DNA of 5,771 bases, taken from the NCBI GenBank assembly GCA_031270205.1, contig JAISYA010000034.1, positions 1 through 5,771 of the forward strand. Reading direction: 5' to 3'. Shown here piece by piece: positions 1-5,617 of the stretch. A program made the position numbers and the translations under genes. The notes beneath the pieces are model-generated. The model had not been told where the DNA came from. It saw only the letters and a list, made by a program, of their open reading frames with translations, and searched no databases. The stretch comes from Treponema sp. Lineage in GTDB: Bacteria; Spirochaetota; Spirochaetia; Treponematales; Breznakiellaceae. How positions within the stretch are numbered: the first letter of the stretch is position 1; the number at the start of each line of letters is the position of its first letter.

Positions 1-636
1 GGAGCGGGGCTTATAGACCTTGAGCTGGGCCGCTTTGGGGATCTTACCTATCATGACTGGATTACCGATACCACGGTAGATGACGGCCAAGCCTGGGGTT
101 ATATGCAAGACGCGGAATACAAGAGTTCCGCCTCGTTGATCCATTACCTCATTGATAATGTGAGCAAGAACGGGTACATGCTTCTTAATGTGGGGCCAAA
201 ACCGAACGGCGAAATCCCGGAAGAGGCAAAAAAGGTATTGTATGACATCGGCGCATGGCTTGAAGTAAACGGTGAGGCTATTTACGGAACTACCCCGTGG
301 GTAGTCGCGGCGGAAGGGCCTACGGTATTAAAGAAATCAGGTCCCTTCAACGAGGAAAAAATAGAATACCTTCCCAAGGACATTCGCTTTACGCTGAAGG
401 ATGATGTTATTTACGCCTTCTGTCTGGGAGAAATTGGGGACGAGGTGATCATCAACAGTCTGGCGGAACACCTGTACCCCGGAGAACTGGCCGGTATCTC
501 CCTTTTAGGAGAGGGCGGGGATCTGCCCTGGAAACAGAACGGGAAGAAGATTATTATCTCTACCAGCCGGGCCAGGCGCCGCAAAGACGCTAATGTCTTC
601 AAGATACGGCGTAACCAGATCTACCGGAACAACTGA
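1..636 (+). CDS. Alpha-L-fucosidase, GH29 family, C-terminal part (5' end outside window)
   Basis: The frame is open from base 1 to the TGA at 634-636, giving 211 residues. GH29 fucosidases usually have about 430-490, so roughly the C-terminal half is present. The family hydrolyses terminal alpha-L-fucose from glycans with a retaining mechanism. Visible hallmarks (numbered from the window edge) are AWGY (31-34), the conserved stretch NVSKNGYMLLNVGPKPNG (53-70), IPEEAKKVL (72-80), WLEVNGEAIYGTTPW (86-100) and EGP (105-107). These close the catalytic (beta/alpha)8 barrel. From about residue 123 onward a beta-rich C-terminal domain follows, ending with a VFKI segment typical of GH29. The catalytic nucleophile Asp lies upstream and cannot be checked, and neither can a signal peptide. 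An internal Met at base 103 is not the true start because conserved sequence continues upstream of it. The alcohol dehydrogenase follows after about 20 bases, so the two probably share a transcript. The family call is secure; the natural substrate is not. Confidence 0.93.
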   Translation, partial: GAGLIDLELGRFGDLTYHDWITDTTVDDGQAWGYMQDAEYKSSASLIHYLIDNVSKNGYMLLNVGPKPNGEIPEEAKKVLYDIGAWLEVNGEAIYGTTPWVVAAEGPTVLKKSGPFNEEKIEYLPKDIRFTLKDDVIYAFCLGEIGDEVIINSLAEHLYPGELAGISLLGEGGDLPWKQNGKKIIISTSRARRRKDANVFKIRRNQIYRNN

Positions 637-645
637 GACAGAAAG

Positions 646-651
646 AAAGGA
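646..651 (+). promoter_or_regulatory. Ribosome binding site that decides the dehydrogenase start
   Basis: AAAGGA at 646-651 directly abuts the ATG at 652, which leaves no spacer, but lies 6 bases from the in-frame ATG at 658. Normal Shine-Dalgarno spacing therefore favours 658 as the start, two codons downstream of the longest reading. Confidence 0.65.
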
Positions 652-657
652 ATGTAC

Positions 658-1824
658 ATGAAGAACTTTAGCTACTTCGCCCCTACGGAAATTATCTTCG
701 GCTGGGGCTGCCTTAAGGAAATCGGCGGCCTTGCGGCGCGGTACGGCAAAAGGGCCCTGGTTGTGACCGGCCATTCCTCCCCCGCGGGGGCCGCCCTGTA
801 CGGCCGGGTACGGGAATACCTTGCCAATGCCGGTGTGGAGGCCGCCCATTTCGACGGGGTTATCCCGAACCCTACTACCGGTGTGGTAAGCGCCGGGGCG
901 GATATGGCCCGGCGTTCCGGCGCGGAACTGGTTATCGGTCTCGGCGGCGGTTCGTCCATGGATACCGCCAAGGCAATCGCCGTAGAAGCAAGCCACCCCG
1001 GCAGCGCCTGGGATTATCTGCATTACACTTCCGGCCCTACCGAAAAAACGCTGCCCATTATTGCCGTGGGAACCACCGCGGGCACCGGAAGCCAGGCCAC
1101 CCCCTGCGCGGTGATCACCAATTCCGCTAAAAAAGACAAGTCCGCTATCTGGCACAAAAACATCTTCCCAAAACTTGCCCTGGTAGACCCGGAACTCACG
1201 GTTTCCATGCCTAAGGATGTAAGCGCCCAGACAGGATTCGACGCGTTCTGCCATAATTTTGAGGCCTACCTTTCGGTAAATTCCAATCCCCTTACCGATA
1301 CCCTTGCCCTGGACGCCCTGGGTATCATAATCCGGGCCCTTCCTGAAGTCCTGGCCGACGGCGGCAGCCGGGAAGCCCGTTCCCAAATGGCCTGGGCAGA
1401 CACCGTGGGGGGCATGGTTATCGCCTCCGCCGGCGTAACCCTGCCCCACGGCCTGGGGATGCAGATAGGGGGGCATTGTCCCCAGGTGACCCACGGGCAA
1501 AGCCTGGCGGTGTTCTACCCCGAATTCACCCGCTACACCTGGTCTCGGGCTAAAGAAAAATTCGCCGCCCTGGGGCGGATCTTTAATCCGGCCCTGATCG
1601 CCGAAGACGATGCCGCCGCGGCGGAAAAAAGCTGCGAAGCCATGGACGGCTTCCTCAAAAAAATCGGCCTTTGGATAGACTTTAAATCTCTTAAGGTTAC
1701 TAAAGACGAGATTCGCGCCATTGCCGACTGCGGACAGGTATTGGGGGACTATAAAAACAATCCCCGGCTTGCCTCGATAGACGAGATGTATGAGATGTTA
1801 CTCCGCTGTTATGAACGGAACTAG
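658..1824 (+). CDS. Iron-containing alcohol dehydrogenase (group III, FucO-like fold)
   Basis: An NAD(P)-dependent, metal-containing alcohol dehydrogenase of about 390 residues, the usual family length. Residue numbers below count from the alternative ATG at 652; the chosen start at 658 removes two residues. The N-terminal Rossmann-like part carries the nucleotide-binding motif GLGGGSSMDTAK (96-107) and the TTAGTGS loop (141-147). The C-terminal helical part holds the metal ligands expected by comparison with E. coli FucO: D197 and H201 (in FDAFCH), H266 (LPHG) and H281 (THG). The His normally found four residues after the third ligand is Met270 here, and the spacing between the third and fourth ligands is 15 instead of 14. 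Following a fucosidase gene, it could reduce lactaldehyde from fucose breakdown to 1,2-propanediol. However, no fucose isomerase, kinase or aldolase is visible, and family members act on many alcohols and aldehydes, so the substrate is unassigned. The protein is probably cytoplasmic because no signal peptide is seen. Confidence 0.93.
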   Translation: MKNFSYFAPTEIIFGWGCLKEIGGLAARYGKRALVVTGHSSPAGAALYGRVREYLANAGVEAAHFDGVIPNPTTGVVSAGADMARRSGAELVIGLGGGSSMDTAKAIAVEASHPGSAWDYLHYTSGPTEKTLPIIAVGTTAGTGSQATPCAVITNSAKKDKSAIWHKNIFPKLALVDPELTVSMPKDVSAQTGFDAFCHNFEAYLSVNSNPLTDTLALDALGIIIRALPEVLADGGSREARSQMAWADTVGGMVIASAGVTLPHGLGMQIGGHCPQVTHGQSLAVFYPEFTRYTWSRAKEKFAALGRIFNPALIAEDDAAAAEKSCEAMDGFLKKIGLWIDFKSLKVTKDEIRAIADCGQVLGDYKNNPRLASIDEMYEMLLRCYERN

Positions 1825-1881
1825 GAGCCTGTTTTTTGCTTATTGTTTAGAGGATCATAATTTTGAAACACGCCCGGCTTA
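1825..1881. other. Convergent intergenic junction
   Basis: These 57 bases separate the TAG stop of the dehydrogenase from the TAG stop of the opposite-strand glycosidase. They include a run of six T at 1832-1837 on the plus strand, but I see no stable GC-rich stem in front of it. On the minus strand there is no hairpin followed by T. No confident terminator is visible for either operon. Confidence 0.6.
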
Positions 1882-3414
1882 CTATAAAATGGCGATAGAG
1901 AGTCCGCCGCCTGAGTATTCCAGTGCGTATAGCTTTCCCCCAAAGGGAATGCGGTACAGGGAGGCGTTTTGCCAGTCCCCGGGGAAGCGGGGCTTGGCAA
2001 CCGGCGCGGCGGCGGGGCTTCCCGGTTCGGGGATCTGTATGCCGAAAAGGCCCGAGATTACGAGGTCGCAAAAGGTTGAATGGTTGTAGTCTTTGCCCCG
2101 CTCAGGGCCGCCTTTTGTATCGTCCCAATTGCCCGAGTCCGACCATTTTTCGAGTCTGGTTCGGGAGATCCAGTCGCCGGTATCCGGGTGCTGGACTTCG
2201 TCGATCCAGTAGGGGCCCTGGTCTTCACCTGAATTATGCGGATGCAGATGGTGGCTTCCGGCATAACGGGAAAGGAGCTTGTAAAAGAGGCCGTCCTCAT
2301 TTCGTTCCGAGGCGGCCAGTCCCGAAAGGGCGATTGAAGTGGCAAAGGGCCAGGACGGGCCGTGCCAGAGACATTCGTGGCCCTTGGGGCCTGAGGGCTT
2401 TTCGCCCCGCCGCGCCAGCCATGCGTTAAATTCCTCACCGGTATAGTAAATGCCGTAACATTCATGTGAGCGCGCCGCTGTGGTAAGGCCGTACGCGCCG
2501 GAGAAGACATCGGGATTTGTCATGGCGGAAAAAGCATCTTCCCTGCCTTTTGGGGCAAGTCCGAAATACCAGGGGGTATAGCCCCACAGTTCCTTTACCT
2601 TGAAACGGCTGTCTTCCCGCGTGGCGTCGGCTTTGCCGTCCTTTTCGGGAACATGGATATTGAGGTAGAAACGGTCTTCTTCCGACCAGAGGTATGTTTC
2701 GATATTGGCTTCCAGCGCCCTGCGTTTTTCATCAAATTTTTCCGCGTCGGCTGAACGGCCCGCCAGGGATGCAAGCTGTGAAATGCCCCAGGCATTACCC
2801 GCCATATAACAGTTCAGGGGAAGCCTGAAACCATCGCCTGAGATGGAAAACTCCTGCCCGTCCCGGTCACAGAGCCCCCAGAAGAGGCCGTAATCGGGAC
2901 GAAAATTCGTCCGCTCCCTTTCGGTGTAATAGTGGATCATAGGGTCAAGGTTTTTCAGGCCCAGGGAATAATCATTCCGCAGGGCGCCGATTTCACAGAC
3001 CATGTAATCAAGCCAGTTGGTATACGAATTGATATTGTCACTGTCCCTGTACCAGTAGTTAATATACGCGTCAAAAGCCGGCTCGTCCCTGAGCCACCGG
3101 CCTTCTTTAAGGTGGTGTCCCGCCGCGCAAGAAATCGAATTGTAGCGCCCTGCCCAGGGAACATCGGGAAGGAATTCGGAAATGATGTACCCTGTGGGCA
3201 CTTTTTTTATATGCTTCCTGTAGGTCCACCAGCGGAAGTAATAAACCGCCTCAAGTTCCTTGTCGGGAATGTCAATGAGGGGAATATGGGCGGCCATCCA
3301 TTCATAAGCCCCGCTGTTCGGGATGGCGTTTTTGTAGATCTCGTTGTCTTCCCGGTTAAACCGTTCCACATATTCCTTCATACGGGATAAAAGACTTTTG
3401 ATTTTCTTTTCCAT
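1882..3414 (-). CDS. Glycoside hydrolase, (alpha/alpha)6 barrel, GH63/MGH1-like
   Basis: A 510-residue protein resembling the six-hairpin glycosidases related to GH63 and to mannosylglycerate hydrolase (MGH1-like domain). Landmarks in order: FRWWTYRKHI (60-69), PDVPWAGRYNSISCAAGHH (83-101), DRDGQEFSISGDGFR (183-197), WHGPSWPFA (350-358), WIDEVQHPDTGDW (403-415) and DYNHSTFCDLVISGLFGI (442-459). The motif W-x-G-P-x-W-P and the later E-x-x-x-P-x-T-G resemble the GH63 active-site segments. By that analogy an acid in 183-194 and E406 are candidates for the catalytic pair, which is inference. A Pro/Ala-rich linker (462-476) leads to a short beta-rich C-terminal tail (about 480-510). There is no signal peptide, so a cytoplasmic enzyme acting on imported oligosaccharides or glycosides is likely. 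AGGGA at 3423-3427 lies 8 bases before the ATG. It is the last gene of the minus-strand operon, 68 bases after a URO-D superfamily gene. The substrate is unknown. Confidence 0.8.
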   Translation of the reverse strand: MEKKIKSLLSRMKEYVERFNREDNEIYKNAIPNSGAYEWMAAHIPLIDIPDKELEAVYYFRWWTYRKHIKKVPTGYIISEFLPDVPWAGRYNSISCAAGHHLKEGRWLRDEPAFDAYINYWYRDSDNINSYTNWLDYMVCEIGALRNDYSLGLKNLDPMIHYYTERERTNFRPDYGLFWGLCDRDGQEFSISGDGFRLPLNCYMAGNAWGISQLASLAGRSADAEKFDEKRRALEANIETYLWSEEDRFYLNIHVPEKDGKADATREDSRFKVKELWGYTPWYFGLAPKGREDAFSAMTNPDVFSGAYGLTTAARSHECYGIYYTGEEFNAWLARRGEKPSGPKGHECLWHGPSWPFATSIALSGLAASERNEDGLFYKLLSRYAGSHHLHPHNSGEDQGPYWIDEVQHPDTGDWISRTRLEKWSDSGNWDDTKGGPERGKDYNHSTFCDLVISGLFGIQIPEPGSPAAAPVAKPRFPGDWQNASLYRIPFGGKLYALEYSGGGLSIAIL

Positions 3415-3453
3415 GACGATCTTCCCTGCCCTTTTTCTGTATTACTCAAGGCC

Positions 3454-3478
3454 GTTCCGAAACTTCAGTTTTTGGAAC
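3454..3478 (-). other. Intercistronic hairpin-forming inverted repeat
   Basis: GTTCC (3454-3458) pairs with GGAAC (3474-3478), and inside it AAAC (3460-3463) pairs with GTTT (3468-3471) around a four-base loop. The two arms are separated by a small asymmetric internal bulge. The element starts about 5 bases after the URO-D gene stop in the minus-strand transcript. No U-run follows it, so it does not look like an intrinsic terminator. It may act as a processing or mRNA-stabilising element between two cistrons. Confidence 0.5.
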
Positions 3479-3482
3479 ACGC

Positions 3483-4544
3483 TCACTTTTTCAGGTTGAA
3501 TATACCGGGATACTTTTTTGCCTCGTCGTACATGGCGAGGATATTTTCCGCCGGGACTTCCGGCAGCAGTACATCATGGCTTGCGGCAACTATGTACCTG
3601 CCGTATTTTCCAAGGGTATCGATGATGCGCCGGGTTTCGTCCCGTACCTGTTTTTGGGTTCCAAATTTGAGAATGTGGTTCTCGTCAATGCCGCCGAAAA
3701 AAACACAGTGGTCTTTAAATTGTTCGACAAGTTTAACCGGGTCCATATTTTCCGCGCCTACCTGTATGGGGTTAATCGCGTCAACACCGATATCAATTAA
3801 ATCGCCGATTATCTCGTGAATGTCCCCGCAGGAATGAATGACCGTAACACAGCCGTATTTTTTTGCCTGCTCCATGAGTTTTGCCAGAGGAGGCTTGAAA
3901 AATTTACGCCACATTTCCGGGGATATTAAAAGCGAACGCTGAGAGCCGAAATCGTTGGAAGTCCAAAACACGTCGATAGCACCGGGACTCGCCTCGAAGG
4001 CCCTGCGGTTAAGCTCGTAATAAAAGGCGAAGCATTTTTCGATTATAGCTTCCACGACTTTTTCATTTGAGTACATATTCACAAAAAATTCTTCCAGCCC
4101 CATGAGTTCTTCCGAATCGTGGAATACAGGCGACCAGTAGCCGCCTATGGTGCAGTAATCTTTTACATCGGCTTGCATCGCGGGAGGTATTGAAACATCA
4201 TACCAGGAAGGGTCCGCACCTTTGTAGGCTTTCACTTCGGCAACAGTCTCCGCCCCCGCGAGGGGATGGCTGAGCGCCATGCCGTAATACACACCGCCCC
4301 GCTTCACGCCCCATTCGTTCATCCATGTTCCGTCTTCAAAGCGCTCAAGAGGAGGCCCATTGTAACGGGCCTGAACAGATTTAAAATCAAGATCGATTAG
4401 GCCGTAGAGTGCTTCGTTATCGGTCGCCGCTCCCGCGGCCTTCCTGACGTTTTCGGTTGTCTCCCTGGCGGCGCCGTACCACATGGGGAAACGATCCATC
4501 CCCTTCCGCAGAAATGGCGCAAGCCCACGCTCTTTATGTGTCAT
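3483..4544 (-). CDS. URO-D superfamily protein, not HemE; function unknown
   Basis: A 353-residue protein of the uroporphyrinogen decarboxylase superfamily, which includes HemE and the corrinoid-linked methyltransferases MtaA/MtbA/CmuA, all single (beta/alpha)8 barrels. Visible landmarks: DRFPMWYGAARE (17-28), DLDF (51-54), SNDFGSQRSLLISPEMW (196-212), VTVIHSCGDIHEII (233-246), GVDAINPIQ (253-261), FFGGID (282-287) and ASHDVLLPEVPAEN (321-334). It is unlikely to be HemE: the arginine-rich substrate-binding signature (PxWxMRQAGR in HemE) is replaced by MWYGAARE. The H-x-C of the zinc-methyltransferase branch is present (H237, C239), but the third Cys ligand near the C-terminus is not; that region holds H323-D324. 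AAGGAG at 4550-4555 lies 5 bases before the ATG and fixes the start. It sits between two glycosidase-like genes of the same operon, 34 bases after the propeller gene. A role in sugar metabolism is suggested by context only. Confidence 0.88.
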   Translation of the reverse strand: MTHKERGLAPFLRKGMDRFPMWYGAARETTENVRKAAGAATDNEALYGLIDLDFKSVQARYNGPPLERFEDGTWMNEWGVKRGGVYYGMALSHPLAGAETVAEVKAYKGADPSWYDVSIPPAMQADVKDYCTIGGYWSPVFHDSEELMGLEEFFVNMYSNEKVVEAIIEKCFAFYYELNRRAFEASPGAIDVFWTSNDFGSQRSLLISPEMWRKFFKPPLAKLMEQAKKYGCVTVIHSCGDIHEIIGDLIDIGVDAINPIQVGAENMDPVKLVEQFKDHCVFFGGIDENHILKFGTQKQVRDETRRIIDTLGKYGRYIVAASHDVLLPEVPAENILAMYDEAKKYPGIFNLKK

Positions 4545-4578
4545 AGCTGCTCCTTAAATGCCGTCCGCTTTTCACTCT

Positions 4579-5538
4579 TCACTTCCATAAATCTTCCCCT
4601 TCGTGGATGACCAGCCCGATGTATTCCGGCGCGGCGTGGCGGCCGTTGTACCAGAGGAGCCAGCGCTTGTTTGGCTCGTCGTAGAGCACGCCGGGTTTGT
4701 AGCAGGCGTCGCCGTCCCACTTGTCCGCTTCCGGGGACACAAGCGGGTTCGCCTTGAAGCGTTCCCAGCGGGTTACGCCGTCCGGCGACCACGCGCCGCA
4801 GATGCGCGCGGTGTTGATGTCCTCGTAGCCGATGTAGAACATGAGGTACCCGCCCTTGTACGCGAGCACCTGGCAGCCGCCGATGCGGTCCTGTTCGTAA
4901 TGATTGGCTTTTACCGCCGTAAATACGGGGTTTGCGCGCCTTTTGCGCCAGTTAAAGCCGTTGTCGCTTTCAGCGTAGCATATTACATTCGGCTCATAAG
5001 TTTCGCCCGCGGAGTACCACATCTTGAAGAGTCCGGACTTTTCGTCCCAGAGCACGCAGGGGTTCATGACGCCGTGATACTCCCAGGGCTGTTCCGGCGT
5101 CAGGCACGGCCCGTTGCCAAGCCGCACGAGGTGATCGTCGTCAGTTCCCGCGGCATAGCCGATCCAGCAGTGACGCCCGTTGTGGGCAAAGCCCGTGTAC
5201 CAGATATGAACGACGCCGTCTTTTTCGACCACCGCGTTGCGGTTAATGTCGTCTTCCCAGCCGGACGCGGGATTCGGCCCCAGGATGATCTTTGGCTTTG
5301 ACCACGAAACGCCGTCCGCGCTCGTCGTTGTGGCCAGCGATTTTTTGGGCCGCCAGGAAAAATACATTTTGAAGCCGTCACTTTTTTCCCCGGGCGCGGC
5401 GGGGCTGATTCCCTTGCCGTACTTGGGAAAGACCAGCACGTCAAAACAGGTACCGAGTTTCGCGTCGCCCATGACGGGGTTTCCGGGGTATTTTTTCCAG
5501 CCGCCCTGCGTGGCGGGATAACGGGTTAAATCGGGCAT
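4579..5538 (-). CDS. Five-bladed beta-propeller glycosidase-like protein (GH43/GH130/GH32-type fold)
   Basis: A 319-residue protein with five propeller-blade repeats centred on aromatic strands: MYFSW (58-62), IWYTG (112-116), MWYSA (173-177), MFYIG (233-237) and LWYNG (295-299). Several blades lead to W-x-x plus NP: NPVM (20-23), NPVF (203-206) and NPLV (264-267). This layout is typical of the GH32/43/68/130 superfamily, whose members split or phosphorolyse short glycans. Candidate acids facing the central cavity are D33, D97, D217 and D277. The DP usually found at the blade 3 entry in GH43 or GH130 is MNP here (158-160). I cannot place it in one family, and a non-catalytic or unusual enzyme is possible. 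There is no signal peptide, so it is probably cytoplasmic. AAGGAG at 5544-5549 lies 5 bases before the ATG. It is flanked on both sides by URO-D superfamily genes and is visibly richer in GC than the downstream one. Confidence 0.75.
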   Translation of the reverse strand: MPDLTRYPATQGGWKKYPGNPVMGDAKLGTCFDVLVFPKYGKGISPAAPGEKSDGFKMYFSWRPKKSLATTTSADGVSWSKPKIILGPNPASGWEDDINRNAVVEKDGVVHIWYTGFAHNGRHCWIGYAAGTDDDHLVRLGNGPCLTPEQPWEYHGVMNPCVLWDEKSGLFKMWYSAGETYEPNVICYAESDNGFNWRKRRANPVFTAVKANHYEQDRIGGCQVLAYKGGYLMFYIGYEDINTARICGAWSPDGVTRWERFKANPLVSPEADKWDGDACYKPGVLYDEPNKRWLLWYNGRHAAPEYIGLVIHEGEDLWK

Positions 5539-5553
5539 AAAGACTCCTTTTGG

Positions 5554-5569
5554 GCCGCTTTTCCGCGGC
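5554..5569 (-). other. Small GC hairpin just upstream of a ribosome binding site
   Basis: GCCGC (5554-5558) pairs with GCGGC (5565-5569) around a six-base loop. In the minus-strand mRNA it lies 4 bases upstream of the AAGGAG of the propeller gene. It could shield or expose that site, but a 5 bp stem of this kind may also occur by chance. Confidence 0.3.
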
Positions 5570-5601
5570 GCTTAAAATTTTATCGCCTGGTTAGACATGC
5601 C

Positions 5602-5617
5602 GTCTGCTTAAGCAGAC
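5602..5617. repeat. Perfect 16-base palindrome over a stop codon
   Basis: GTCTGCTTAAGCAGAC reads the same on both strands and contains the TAA stop (5608-5610) of the partial URO-D gene. It could fold as an intercistronic RNA hairpin or be a symmetric binding site for a dimeric protein. It is not followed by a T-run in the minus direction, so it is not a standard terminator. Confidence 0.55.

Noticed and set aside
103..636. Treating the Met at base 103 as the start of a short complete gene
   Set aside because: Conserved GH29 sequence (including the WGY motif) continues upstream in the same frame to the window edge, so this is the tail of a larger gene.
505..1500. A long open frame on the minus strand (331 codons) covering most of the alcohol dehydrogenase gene
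   Set aside because: It lies antisense to a clear iron-type dehydrogenase. Its Gly/Arg/His-rich composition is what the reverse of a high-GC gene gives, and no family motif is seen.
1802..1837. Possible rho-independent terminator after the dehydrogenase: TCCG/CGGA at the gene end, then six T
   Set aside because: The four-base stem encloses a ten-base loop and ends 12 bases before the T-run. The nearer AGG/CCT pair is only three bases. Neither would be stable enough to call.
1790..2429. Plus-strand open frames overlapping the end of the dehydrogenase gene and the antisense of the barrel glycosidase
   Set aside because: They are low-complexity Arg/Gly/Pro-rich translations antisense to a conserved C-terminal region; no support for a real gene.
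3483..4544. Annotation as HemE, the haem-pathway uroporphyrinogen decarboxylase
   Set aside because: The arginine-rich N-terminal signature needed to bind the porphyrin carboxylates is missing, and there are no haem genes nearby.
3483..4544. Firm annotation as a corrinoid methyltransferase (MtaA/MtbA/CmuA type)
   Set aside because: Only two of the three expected metal ligands are seen, and no corrinoid protein is in the window; kept as a hypothesis only.
4603..5301. A 232-codon open frame on the plus strand over the propeller gene
   Set aside because: It is rich in Val, Ala and Arg, with no recognisable motif, and is fully antisense to a gene with clear blade repeats and a good ribosome binding site.
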